Positions 1-14,152 of a stretch of DNA of 64,000 nucleotides are shown piece after piece (positions within the stretch are counted from its first letter, which is position 1; each line of letters starts with the position of its first letter). Under the pieces are notes generated by a model. That model did not search any database and was not told the DNA's origin. It saw nothing but the letters and a program-made list of their open reading frames with translations. The position numbers and the translations under genes are program-made. Origin of the DNA: Synaphobranchus kaupii (Eukaryota; Chordata; Actinopteri; Anguilliformes; Synaphobranchidae); assembly GCA_029718625.1 (NCBI GenBank), contig JAINUF010000033.1, positions 124,001 through 188,000 of the forward strand, written 5' to 3'.

Positions 1-3000
1 CCACACAGTACTGTAGGAGAGCCAGTGACTATTTTACATCCTACAGACCATACAGTACTGTAGGAGAGCCAGTGACTATTTTACACCCTACAGGCCACAC
101 AGTATTACAGGAGAGCCAGTGAGTATTTTACATCCTAGAGACCGCACAGTACTGTAGGAGAGCCAGTGACTATTTTACACCCTACAGGCCACACCAGTAT
201 TACAGGAGAGCCAGTGACTATTTTACATCCTACAGACCACACAGTACTGTAGGAGAGCCAGTGGCTATTTTACACCCTACAGGCCACACACAGTATTACA
301 GGAGAGCCAGTGACTATTTTACATCCTACAGACCACACAGTACTACAGGAGAGCTAGTGACTATTTTACATCCTACAGACCACACAGTACTACAGGGGAG
401 CTAGTGACTATTTTACATCCTACAGACCACACAGTACTGTAGGAGAGCTAGTGACTATTTTACGTCCTACAGACCACACAGTACTACAGGAGAGCTAGTG
501 ACTATTTTACACCCTACAGGCCACACACAGTATTACAGGAGAGCCAGTGAATATTTTACATCCTACAGACCACACAGTACTACAGGAGAGCTAGTGACTA
601 TTTTACGTCCTATTGGCCACACAGTACTACAGGGGAGCTAGTGACTATTTTACATCCTACAGGCCACACACAGTATTACAGGAGAGCCAGTGACTATTTT
701 ACATCCTACAGACCACACCGTACTGTAGGAGAGCCAGTGACTATTTTACACCCTACAGGCCACACCAGTATTACAGGAGAGCCAGTGGCTATTTTACACC
801 CTACAGGCCACACACAGTACTACAGGAGAGCCAGTGACTATTTTACACCCTACTGGCCACACACAGTATTACAGGAGAGCCAGTGACTATTTTACATCCT
901 ACAGACCACACAGTACTGTAGGAGAGCCAGTGACTATTTACATCTTACAGACCACACAGTACTGTAGGAGAGCCAGTGACTATTTTACATCCTACAGACC
1001 ACACAGTACTACAGGAGAGCTAGTAACTATTTTACATCCTACAGGCCACACAGTACTACAGGGGAGCTAGTGACTATTTTACATCCTACAGACCACACAA
1101 TACTACAGGAGAGCTAGTGACTATTTTACACCCTACAGGCCACACACAGTATTACAGGAGAACCAGTGACTATTTTACATCCTACAGACCACACAGTACT
1201 ACAGGAGAGCTAGTGACTATTTTACATCCTACAGGCCACACACAGTATTACAGGAGAGCCAGTGGCTATTTTACATCCTACAGACCACACAGTACTGTAG
1301 GAGAGCCAGTGACTATTTACATCCTACAGACCACACAGTACTGTAGCAGAGCCAGTGACTATTTACATCCTACAGACCGCACAGTACTGTAGGAGAGCCA
1401 GTGGCTATTTTACACCCTACAGGCCACACAGTATTACAGGAGAGCCAGTGACTATTTTACATCCTAGAGACCGCACAGTACTGTAGGAGAGCCAGTGACT
1501 ATTTTACACCCTACAGGCCACACCAGTATTACAGGAGAGCCAGTGGCTATTTTACATCCTACAGACCACACAGTACTGTAGGAGAGCCAGTGGCTATTTT
1601 ACACCCAGTACTACACAGTACTACAGGAGAGCCAGTGACTATTTTACACCCTACAGGCCACACAGTATTACAGGAGAGCCAGTGACTATTTTACACCCTA
1701 CAGGCCACACAGTATTACAGGAGAGCCAGTGACTATTTTACATCCTAGAGACCACACAGTACTACAGGAGAGCTAGTTACTATTTTACATCCTACAGACC
1801 ACACAGTACTGTAGGAGAGCTAGTGACTATTTTACATCCTACAGGCCACACACAGTATTACAGGAGAGCCAGTGACTATTTTACATCCTACAGACCACAC
1901 AGTACTACAGGAGAGCTAGTGACTATTTTACACCCTACAGGCCACACACAGTATTACAGGAGAGCCAGTGACTATTTTACATCCTACAGACCACACAGTA
2001 CTACAGGAGAGCTAGTGACTATTTTACGTCCTATAGGCCACACAGTACTACAGGGGAGCTAGTGACTATTTTACATCCTACAGGCCACACACAGTATTAC
2101 AGGAGAGCCAGTGACTATTTTACATCCTACAGACCACACCGTACTGTAGGAGAGCCAGTGACTATTTTACACCCTACAGGCCACACCAGTATTACAGGAG
2201 AGCCAGTGGCTATTTTACACCCTACAGGCCACACACAGTACTACAGGAGAGCCAGTGACTATTTTACATCCTACAGACCACACAGTACTGTAGGAGAGCC
2301 AGTGACTATTTACATCCTACAGACCACACAGTACTGTAGGAGAGCCAGTGACTATTTTACATCCTACAGACCACACAGTAATACAGGAGAGCTAGTAACT
2401 ATTTTACATCCTACAGGCCACACAGTACTACAGGGGAGCTAGTGACTATTTTACATCCTACAGACCACACAGTACTGTAGGAGAGCTAGTGACTATTTTA
2501 CATCCTACAGACCACACAGTACTACAGGAGAGCTAGTGACTATTGTACACCCTACAGGCCACACACAGTATTACAGGAGAGCCAGTGACTATTTTACATC
2601 CTACAGACCACACAGTACTACAGGAGAGCTAGTGACTATTTTACGTCCTACAGGCCACACAGTACTACAGGGGAGCTAGTGACTATTTTACATCCTACAG
2701 GCCACACACAGTATTACAGGAGAGCCAGTGACTATTTTACATCCTACAGACCACACAGTACTACAGGAGAGCTAGTGACTATTTTACGTCCTACAGGCCA
2801 CACAGTACTACAGGGGAGCTAGTGACTATTTTACATCCTACAGGCCACACACAGTATTACAGGAGAGCCAGTGACTATTTTACATCCTACAGACCACACA
2901 GTACTGTAGGAGAGCCAGTGACTATTTTACATCCTACAGACCATACAGTACTGTAGGAGAGCCAGTGACTATTTTACACCCTACAGGCCACACAGTATTA

Positions 3001-4839
3001 CAGGAGAGCCAGTGAGTATTTTACATCCTAGAGACCGCACAGTACTGTAGGAGAGCCAGTGACTATTTTACACCCTACAGGCCACACCAGTATTAAAGGA
3101 GAGCCAGTGACTATTTTACATCCTACAGACCATACAGTACTGTAGGAGAGCCAGTGACTATTTTACACCCTACAGGCCACACAGTATTACAGGAGAGCCA
3201 GTGAGTATTTTACATCCTAGAGACCGCACAGTACTGTAGGAGAGCCAGTGACTATTTTACACCCTACAGGCCACACCAGTATTACAGGAGAGCCAGTGAC
3301 TATTTTACATCCTACAGACCACACAGTACTGTAGGAGAGCCAGTGGCTATTTTACACCCTACAGGCCACACACAGTATTACAGGAGAGCCAGTGACTATT
3401 TTACATCCTACAGGCCACACACAGTATTACAGGAGAGCCAGTGACTATTTTACATCCTACAGACCACACAGTACTGTAGGAGAGCCAGTGACTATTTTAC
3501 ATCCTACAGACCATACAGTACTGTAGGAGAGCCAGTGACTATTTTACACCCTACAGGCCACACAGTATTACAGGAGAGCCAGTGAGTATTTTACATCCTA
3601 GAGACCGCACAGTACTGTAGGAGAGCCAGTGACTATTTTACACCCTACAGGCCACACCAGTATTACAGGAGAGCCAGTGACTATTTTACATCCTACAGAC
3701 CACACAGTACTGTAGGAGAGCCAGTGGCTATTTTACACCCTACAGGCCACACACAGTATTACAGGAGAGCCAGTGACTATTTTACGTCCTACAGGCCACA
3801 CAGTACTACAGGAGAGCTAGTGACTATTTTACATCCTACAGACCACACAGTACTACAGGAGAGCTAGTGACTATTTTACATCCTACAGACCACACAGTAC
3901 TACAGGGGAGCTAGTGACTATTTTACATCCTACAGACCACACAGTACTGTAGGAGAGCTAGTGACTATTTTACGTCCTACAGACCACACAGTACTACAGG
4001 AGAGCTAGTGACTATTTTACACCCTACAGGCCACACACAGTATTACAGGAGAGCCAGTGACTATTTTACATCCTACAGACCACACAGTACTACAGGAGAG
4101 CTAGTGACTATTTTACGTCCTATAGGCCACACAGTACTACAGGGGAGCTAGTGACTATTTTACATCCTACAGGCCACACACAGTATTACAGGAGAGCCAG
4201 TGACTATTTTACATCCTACAGACCACACCGTACTGTAGGAGAGCCAGTGACTATTTTACACCCTACAGGCCACACCAGTATTACAGGAGAGCCAGTGGCT
4301 ATTTTACACCCTACAGGCCACACACAGTACTACAGGAGAGCCAGTGACTATTTTACACCCTACAGGCCACACACAGTATTACAGGAGAGCCAGTGACTAT
4401 TTTACATCCTACAGACCACACAGTACTGTAGGAGAGCCAGTGACTATTTACATCCTACAGACCACACAGTACTGTAGGAGAGCCAGTGACTATTTTACAT
4501 CCTACAGACCACACAGTAATACAGGAGAGCTAGTAACTATTTTACATCCTACAGGCCACACAGTACTACAGGGGAGCTAGTGACTATTTTACATCCTACA
4601 GACCACACAGTACTGTAGGAGAGCTAGTGACTATTTTACATCCTACAGACCACACAGTACTACAGGAGAGCTAGTGACTATTGTACACCCTACAGGCCAC
4701 ACACAGTATTACAGGAGAGCCAGTGACTATTTTACATCCTACAGACCACACAGTACTACAGGAGAGCTAGTGACTATTTTACGTCCTACAGGCCACACAG
4801 TACTACAGGGGAGCTAGTGACTATTTTACATCCTACAGG

Positions 4840-7800
4840 CCACACACAGTATTACAGGAGAGCCAGTGACTATTTTACATCCTACAGACCACACAGTACT
4901 GTAGGAGAGCCAGTGACTATTTTACATCCTACAGACCATACAGTACTGTAGGAGAGCCAGTGACTATTTTACACCCTACAGGCCACACAGTATTACAGGA
5001 GAGCCAGTGAGTATTTTACATCCTAGAGACCGCACAGTACTGTAGGAGAGCCAGTGACTATTTTACACCCTACAGGCCACACCAGTATTACAGGAGAGCC
5101 AGTGACTATTTTACATCCTACAGACCATACAGTACTGTAGGAGAGCCAGTGACTATTTTACACCCTACAGGCCACACAGTATTACAGGAGAGCCAGTGAG
5201 TATTTTACATCCTAGAGACCGCACAGTACTGTAGGAGAGCCAGTGACTATTTTACACCCTACAGGCCACACCAGTATTACAGGAGAGCCAGTGACTATTT
5301 TACATCCTACAGACCACACAGTACTGTAGGAGAGCCAGTGGCTATTTTACACCCTACAGGCCACACACAGTATTACAGGAGAGCCAGTGACTATTTTACA
5401 TCCTACAGGCCACACACAGTATTACAGGAGAGCCAGTGACTATTTTACATCCTACAGACCACACAGTACTGTAGGAGAGCCAGTGACTATTTTACATCCT
5501 ACAGACCATACAGTACTGTAGGAGAGCCAGTGACTATTTTACACCCTACAGGCCACACAGTATTACAGGAGAGCCAGTGAGTATTTTACATCCTAGAGAC
5601 CGCACAGTACTGTAGGAGAGCCAGTGACTATTTTACACCCTACAGGCCACACCAGTATTACAGGAGAGCCAGTGACTATTTTACATCCTACAGACCACAC
5701 AGTACTGTAGGAGAGCCAGTGGCTATTTTACACCCTACAGGCCACACACAGTATTACAGGAGAGCCAGTGACTATTTTACATCCTACAGACCACACAGTA
5801 CTACAGGAGAACTAGTGACTATTTTACATCCTACAGACCACACAGTACTACAGGGGAGCTAGTGACTATTTTACATCCTACAGACCACACAGTACTGTAG
5901 GAGAGCTAGTGACTATTTTACATCCTACAGGCCACACACAGTATTACAGGAGAGCCAGTGACTATTTTACATCCTACAGACCACACAGTACTGTAGGAGA
6001 GCCAGTGACTATTTTACATCCTACAGACCATACAGTACTGTAGGAGAGCCAGTGACTATTTTACACCCTACAGGCCACACAGTATTACAGGAGAGCCAGT
6101 GAGTATTTTACATCCTAGAGACCGCACAGTACTGTAGGAGAGCCAGTGACTATTTTACACCCTACAGGCCACACCAGTATTACAGGAGAGCCAGTGACTA
6201 TTTTACATCCTACAGACCATACAGTACTGTAGGAGAGCCAGTGACTATTTTACACCCTACAGGCCACACAGTATTACAGGAGAGCCAGTGAGTATTTTAC
6301 ATCCTAGAGACCGCACAGTACTGTAGGAGAGCCAGTGACTATTTTACACCCTACAGGCCACACCAGTATTACAGGAGAGCCAGTGACTATTTTACATCCT
6401 ACAGACCACACAGTACTGTAGGAGAGCCAGTGGCTATTTTACACCCTACAGGCCACACACAGTATTACAGGAGAGCCAGTGACTATTTTACATCCTACAG
6501 GCCACACACAGTATTACAGGAGAGCCAGTGACTATTTTACATCCTACAGACCACACAGTACTGTAGGAGAGCCAGTGACTATTTTACATCCTACAGACCA
6601 TACAGTACTGTAGGAGAGCCAGTGACTATTTTACACCCTACAGGCCACACAGTATTACAGGAGAGCCAGTGAGTATTTTACATCCTAGAGACCGCACAGT
6701 ACTGTAGGAGAGCCAGTGACTATTTTACACCCTACAGGCCACACCAGTATTACAGGAGAGCCAGTGACTATTTTACATCCTACAGACCACACAGTACTGT
6801 AGGAGAGCCAGTGGCTATTTTACACCCTACAGGCCACACACAGTATTACAGGAGAGCCAGTGACTATTTTACATCCTACAGACCACACAGTACTACAGGA
6901 GAACTAGTGACTATTTTACATCCTACAGACCACACAGTACTACAGGGGAGCTAGTGACTATTTTACATCCTACAGACCACACAGTACTGTAGGAGAGCTA
7001 GTGACTATTTTACGTCCTACAGACCACACAGTAATACAGGAGAGCTAGTGACTATTTTACACCCTACAGGCCACACACAGTATTACAGGAGAGCCAGTGA
7101 CTATTTTACATCCTACAGACCACACAGTACTACAGGAGAGCTAGTGACTATTTTACGTCCTATAGGCCACACAGTACTACAGGGGAGTTAGTGACTATTT
7201 TACATCCTACAGGCCACACACAGTATTACAGGAGAGCCAGTGACTATTTTACATCCTACAGACCACACCGTACTGTAGGAGAGCCAGTGACTATTTTACA
7301 CCCTACAGGCCACACCAGTATTACAGGAGAGCCAGTGACTATTTTACATCCTACAGACCACACAGTACTGTAGGAGAGCCAGTGACTATTTTACATCCTA
7401 CAGACCATACAGTACTGTAGGAGAGCCAGTGACTATTTTACACCCTACAGGCCACACAGTATTACAGGAGAGCCAGTGAGTATTTTACATCCTAGAGACC
7501 GCACAGTACTGTAGGAGAGCCAGTGACTATTTTACACCCTACAGGCCACACCAGTATTACAGGAGAGCCAGTGACTATTTTACATCCTACAGACCATACA
7601 GTACTGTAGGAGAGCCAGTGACTATTTTACACCCTACAGGCCACACAGTATTACAGGAGAGCCAGTGAGTATTTTACATCCTAGAGACCGCACAGTACTG
7701 TAGGAGAGCCAGTGACTATTTTACACCCTACAGGCCACACCAGTATTACAGGAGAGCCAGTGACTATTTTACATCCTACAGACCACACAGTACTGTAGGA

Positions 7801-8450
7801 GAGCCAGTGGCTATTTTACACCCTACAGGCCACACACAGTATTACAGGAGAGCCAGTGACTATTTTACATCCTACAGGCCACACACAGTATTACAGGAGA
7901 GCCAGTGACTATTTTACATCCTACAGACCACACAGTACTGTAGGAGAGCCAGTGACTATTTTACATCCTACAGACCATACAGTACTGTAGGAGAGCCAGT
8001 GACTATTTTACACCCTACAGGCCACACAGTATTACAGGAGAGCCAGTGAGTATTTTACATCCTAGAGACCGCACAGTACTGTAGGAGAGCCAGTGACTAT
8101 TTTACACCCTACAGGCCACACCAGTATTACAGGAGAGCCAGTGACTATTTTACATCCTACAGACCACACAGTACTGTAGGAGAGCCAGTGGCTATTTTAC
8201 ACCCTACAGGCCACACACAGTATTACAGGAGAGCCAGTGACTATTTTACATCCTACAGACCACACAGTACTACAGGAGAACTAGTGACTATTTTACATCC
8301 TACAGACCACACAGTACTACAGGGGAGCTAGTGACTATTTTACATCCTACAGACCACACAGTACTGTAGGAGAGCTAGTGACTATTTTACGTCCTACAGA
8401 CCACACAGTACTACAGGAGAGCTAGTGACTATTTTACACCCTACAGGCCA
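4840..8450 (+). repeat. Higher-order satellite blocks, about 1.09 and 1.38 kb offsets
   Basis: The rare variant GAGAACTAG follows GTACTACAG at 5807, 6899 and 8276, and the CCATACAG variant recurs at 4936, 6028 and 7405. Both series give the same two offsets, 1,092 then 1,377 bp. The extra 285 bp in the second interval is additional ordinary monomers. This shows block duplication rather than single-monomer drift. Confidence 0.8.
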
Positions 8451-9594
8451 CACACAGTATTACAGGAGAGCCAGTGACTATTTTACATCCTACAGACCAC
8501 ACAGTACTACAGGAGAGCTAGTGACTATTTTACGTCCTATAGGCCACACAGTACTACAGGGGAGTTAGTGACTATTTTACATCCTACAGGCCACACACAG
8601 TATTACAGGAGAGCCAGTGACTATTTTACATCCTACAGACCACACCGTACTGTAGGAGAGCCAGTGACTATTTTACACCCTACAGGCCACACCAGTATTA
8701 CAGGAGAGCCAGTGGCTATTTTACACCCTACAGGCCACACACAGTACTACAGGAGAGCCAGTGACTATTTTACACCCTACAGGCCACACACAGTATTACA
8801 GGAGAGCCAGTGACTATTTTACATCCTACAGACCACACAGTACTGTAGGAGAGCCAGTGACTATTTACATCCTACAGACCACACAGTACTGTAGGAGAGC
8901 CAGTGACTATTTTACATCTTACAGACCACAGAGTAATACAGGAGAGCTAGTAACTATTTTACATCCTACAGGCCACACAGTACTACAGGGGAGCTAGTGA
9001 CTATTTTACATCCTACAGACCACACAGTACTGTAGGAGAACTAGTGACTATTTTACATCCTACAGACCACACAATACTACAGGAGAGCTAGTGACTATTT
9101 TACACCCTACAGGCCACACACAGTATTACAGGAGAACCAGTGACTATTTTACATCCTACAGACCACACAGTACTACAGGAGAGCTAGTGACTATTTTACA
9201 TCCTACAGGCCACACACAGTATTACAGGAGAGCCAGTGGCTATTTTACATCCTACAGACCACACAGTACTGTAGGAGAGCCAGTGACTATTTACATCCTA
9301 CAGACCACACAGTACTGTAGGAGAGCCTGTGGCTATTTTACACCCAGTACTACACAGTACTACAGGAGAGCCAGTGACTATTTTACATCCTAGAGACCAC
9401 ACAGTACTACAGGAGAGCTAGTTACTATTTTACATCCTACAGACCACACAGTACTGTAGGAGAGCTAGTGACTATTTTACATCCTACAGGCCACACACAG
9501 TATTACAGGAGAGCCAGTGACTATTTTACATCCTACAGACCACACAGTACTACAGGAGAGCTAGTGACTATTTTACATCCTACAGGCCACACAG

Positions 9595-12275
9595 TACTGT
9601 AGCAGAGCCAGTGACTATTTACATCCTACAGACCGCACAGTACTGTAGGAGAGCCAGTGGCTATTTTACACCCTACAGGCCACACAGTATTACAGGAGAG
9701 CCAGTGACTATTTTACATCCTAGAGACCGCACAGTACTGTAGGAGAGCCAGTGACTATTTTACACCCTACAGGCCACACACAGTATTACAGGAGAGCCAG
9801 TGACTATTTTACATCCTACAGACCACACAGTACTACAGGAGAGCTAGTGACTATTTTACGTCCTATAGGCCACACAGTACTACAGGGGAGCTAGTGACTA
9901 TTTTACATCCTACAGGCCACACACAGTATTACAGGAGAGCCAGTGACTATTTTACATCCTACAGACCACACCGTACTGTAGGAGAGCCAGTGACTATTTT
10001 ACACCCTACAGGCCACACCAGTATTACAGGAGAGCCAGTGGCTATTTTACACCCTACAGGCCACACACAGTACTACAGGAGAGCCAGTGACTATTTTACA
10101 CCCTACAGGCCACACACAGTATTACAGGAGAGCCAGTGACTATTTTACATCCTACAGACCACACAGTACTGTAGGAGAGCCAGTGACTATTTACATCCTA
10201 CAGACCACACAGTACTGTAGGAGAGCCAGTGACTATTTTACATCCTACAGACCACACAGTACTACAGGAGAGCTAGTAACTATTTTACATCCTACAGGCC
10301 ACACAGTACTACAGGGGAGCTAGTGACTATTTTATATCCTACAGACCACACAGTACTGTAGGAGAACTAGTGACTATTTTACATCCTACAGACCACACAA
10401 TACTACAGGAGAGCTAGTGACTATTTTACACCCTACAGGCCACACACAGTATTACAGGAGAACCAGTGACTATTTTACATCCTACAGACCACACAGTACT
10501 ACAGGAGAGCTAGTGACTAGTTTACATCCTACAGGCCACACACAGTATTACAGGAGAGCCAGTGGCTATTTTACATCCTACAGACCACACAGTACTGTAG
10601 GAGAGCCAGTGACTATTTACATCCTACAGACCACACAGTACTGTAGGAGAGCCAGTGGCTATTTTACACCCAGTACTACACAGTACTACAGGAGAGCCAG
10701 TGACTATTTTACACCCTACAGGCCACACAGTATTACAGGAGAGCCAGTGACTATTTTACACCCTACAGGCCACACAGTATTACAGGAGAGCCAGTGACTA
10801 TTTTACATCCTAGAGACCACACAGTACTACGGGAGAGCTAGTTACTATTTTACATCCTACAGACCACACAGTACTGTAGGAGAGCTAGTGACTATTTTAC
10901 ATCCTACAGGCCACACACAGTATTACAGGAGAGCCAGTGACTATTTTACATCCTACAGACCACACAGTACTGTAGCAGAGCCAGTGACTATTTACATCCT
11001 ACAGACCGCACAGTACTGTAGGAGAGCCAGTGGCTATTTTACACCCTACAGGCCACACAGTATTACAGGAGAGCCAGTGACTATTTTACATCCTAGAGAC
11101 CGCACAGTACTGTAGGAGAGACAGTGACTATTTTACACCCTACAGGCCACACCAGTATTACAGGAGAGCCAGTGACTATTTTACATCCTACAGACCACAC
11201 AGTACTGTAGGAGAGCCAGTGGCTATTTTACACCCTACAGGCCACACACAGTACTACAGGAGAGCCAGTGACTATTTTACACCCTACAGGCCACACAGTA
11301 TTACAGGAGAGCCAGTGACTATTTTACATCCTAGAGACCGCACAGTACTGTAGGAGAGCCAGTGACTATTTTACACCCTACAGGCCACACCAGTATTACA
11401 GGAGAGCCAGTGACTATTTTACATCCTACAGACCACACAGTACTGTAGGAGAGCCAGTGGCTATTTTACACCCTACAGGCCACACACAGTATTACAGGAG
11501 AGCCAGTGACTATTTTACATCCTACAGACCACACAGTACTACAGGAGAGCTAGTGACTATTTTACACCATACAGGCCACACAGTACTATAGGAGAGCTAG
11601 TGACTATTTAACACCCTACAGGCCACACAGTATTAGGGGAGAACCAGTGACTATTTTACATCCTACAGAACACAGTACTGTAGGAGAGCCAGTGACTATT
11701 TTACACTCTACAGGCCACACACAGTATTACAGGAGAGCCAGTGACTATTTTACATCCTACAGACCACACAGTACTACAGGAGAGATAGTGACTATTTTAC
11801 ATCCTACAGACCACACAGTACTACAGGGGAGCTAGTGACTATTTTACATCCTACAGACCACACAGTACTGTAGGAGAGCTAGTGACTATTTTACATCCTA
11901 CAGACCACACAGTACTACAGGAGAGCTAGTGACTATTGTACACCCTACAGGCCACACACAGTATTACAGGAGAGCCAGTGACTATTTTACATCCTACAGA
12001 CCACACAGTACTACAGGAGAGCTAGTGACTATTTTACGTCCTACAGGCCACACAGTACTACAGGGGAGCTAGTGACTATTTTACATCCTACAGGCCACAC
12101 ACAGTATTACAGGAGAGCCAGTGACTATTTTACATCCTACAGACCACACAGTACTGTAGGAGAGCCAGTGACTATTTTACATCCTACAGACCATACAGTA
12201 CTGTAGGAGAGCCAGTGACTATTTTACACCCTACAGGCCACACAGTATTACAGGAGAGCCAGTGAGTATTTTACA
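9595..12275 (+). repeat. Higher-order block, copy 1 of a 4.56-kb-offset duplication
   Basis: This block matches 14153-16930 at an offset of 4,558 bp. Two private variants are shared: GACTAGTTTACATCC (about 10516 and 15074) and ACTACGGGAGAGC (about 10826 and 15385). The second copy contains two extra monomers (96 bp), so the offset becomes 4,654 bp in its distal part. Similarity ends near 12275, where one copy continues CCTAGAGACCGC and the other CCTACAGGCC. Confidence 0.82.
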
Positions 12276-14152
12276 TCCTAGAGACCGCACAGTACTGTAG
12301 GAGAGCCAGTGACTATTTTACACCCTACAGGCCACACCAGTATTACAGGAGAGCCAGTGACTATTTTACATCCTACAGACCACACAGTACTGTAGGAGAG
12401 CCAGTGGCTATTTTACACCCTACAGGCCACACACAGTATTACAGGAGAGCCAGTGACTATTTTACATCCTACAGACCACACAGTACTACAGGAGAGCTAG
12501 TGACTATTTTACATCCTACAGACCACACAGTACTACAGGGGAGCTAGTGACTATTTTACATCCTACAGACCACACAGTACTGTAGGAGAGCTAGTGACTA
12601 TTTTACGTCCTATAGGCCACACAGTACTACAGGGGAGCTAGTGACTATTTTACACCCTACAGGCCACACAGTATTACAGGAGAGCCAGTGACTATTTTAC
12701 ATCCTAGAGACCACACAGTACTACAGGAGAGCTAGTTACTATTTTACATCCTACAGACCACACAGTACTACAGGAGAGCTAGTGACTATTTTACACCCTA
12801 CAGGCCACACAGTATTACAGGAGAGCCAGTGACTATTTTACATCCTAGAGACCGCACAGTATTGTAGGAGAGCCAGTGACTATTTACATCCTACAGGCCA
12901 CACAGTATTACAGGAGAGCCAGTGGCTATTTTACACCCTACATGCCACACAGTACTACAGGAGAGCCAGTGACTATTTTACACCCTACAGGCCACACAGT
13001 ATTACAGGAGAGCCAGTGACTATTTTACATCCTAGAGACCGCACAGTATTGTAGGAGAGCCAGTGACTATTTTACACCCTACAGGCCACACCAGTATTAT
13101 AGGAGAGCCAGTGACTATTTTACATCCTACAGACCACACAGTACTACAGGAGAGCTAGTGACTATTTTACGTCCTACAGGCCACACAGTACTACAGGGGA
13201 GCTAGTGACTATTTTACACTCTACAGGCCACACACAGTATTACAGGCCACACAGTACTACAGGGGAGCTAGTGAATATTTTACACCCTACAGGCCACACA
13301 CAGTATTACCGGAGAGCCAGTGACTATTTTACACCCTACAGGCCACACAGTACTACAGATGACCTAGTGACTATTTTACACCCTACAGGCCACACAGTAC
13401 TACAGGAGAGCTAGTGACTATTTTACACCATACAGGCCACACAGTACTATAGGAGAGCTAGTGACTATTTAACACCCTACAGGCCACACAGTATTAGGGG
13501 AGAACCAGTGACTATTTTACATCCTACAGAACACAGTACTGTAGGAGAGCCAGTGACTATTTTACACTCTACAGGCCACACACAGTATTACAGGAGAGCC
13601 AGTGACTATTTTACATCCTACAGACCACACAGTACTACAGGAGAGCTAGTGACTATTTTACATCCTACAGGCCACACACAGTATTACAGGAGAGCCAGTG
13701 GCTATTTTACATCCTACAGACCACACAGTACTGTAGGAGAGCCAGTGACTATTTACATCCTACAGACCACACAGTACTGTAGGAGAGCCTGTGGCTATTT
13801 TACACCCAGTACTACACAGTACTACAGGAGAGCCAGTGACTATTTTACACCCTACAGGCCACACAGTATTACAGGAGAGCCAGTGACTATTTTACATCCT
13901 AGAGACCACACAGTACTACAGGAGAGCTAGTTACTATTTTACATCCTACAGACCACACAGTACTGTAGGAGAGCTAGTGACTATTTTACATCCTACAGGC
14001 CACACACAGTATTACAGGAGAGCCAGTGACTATTTTACATCCTACAGACCACACAGTACTACAGGAGAGCTAGTGACTATTTTACATCCTACAGGCCACA
14101 CACAGTATTACAGGAGAGCCAGTGACTATTTTACATCCTACAGACCACACAG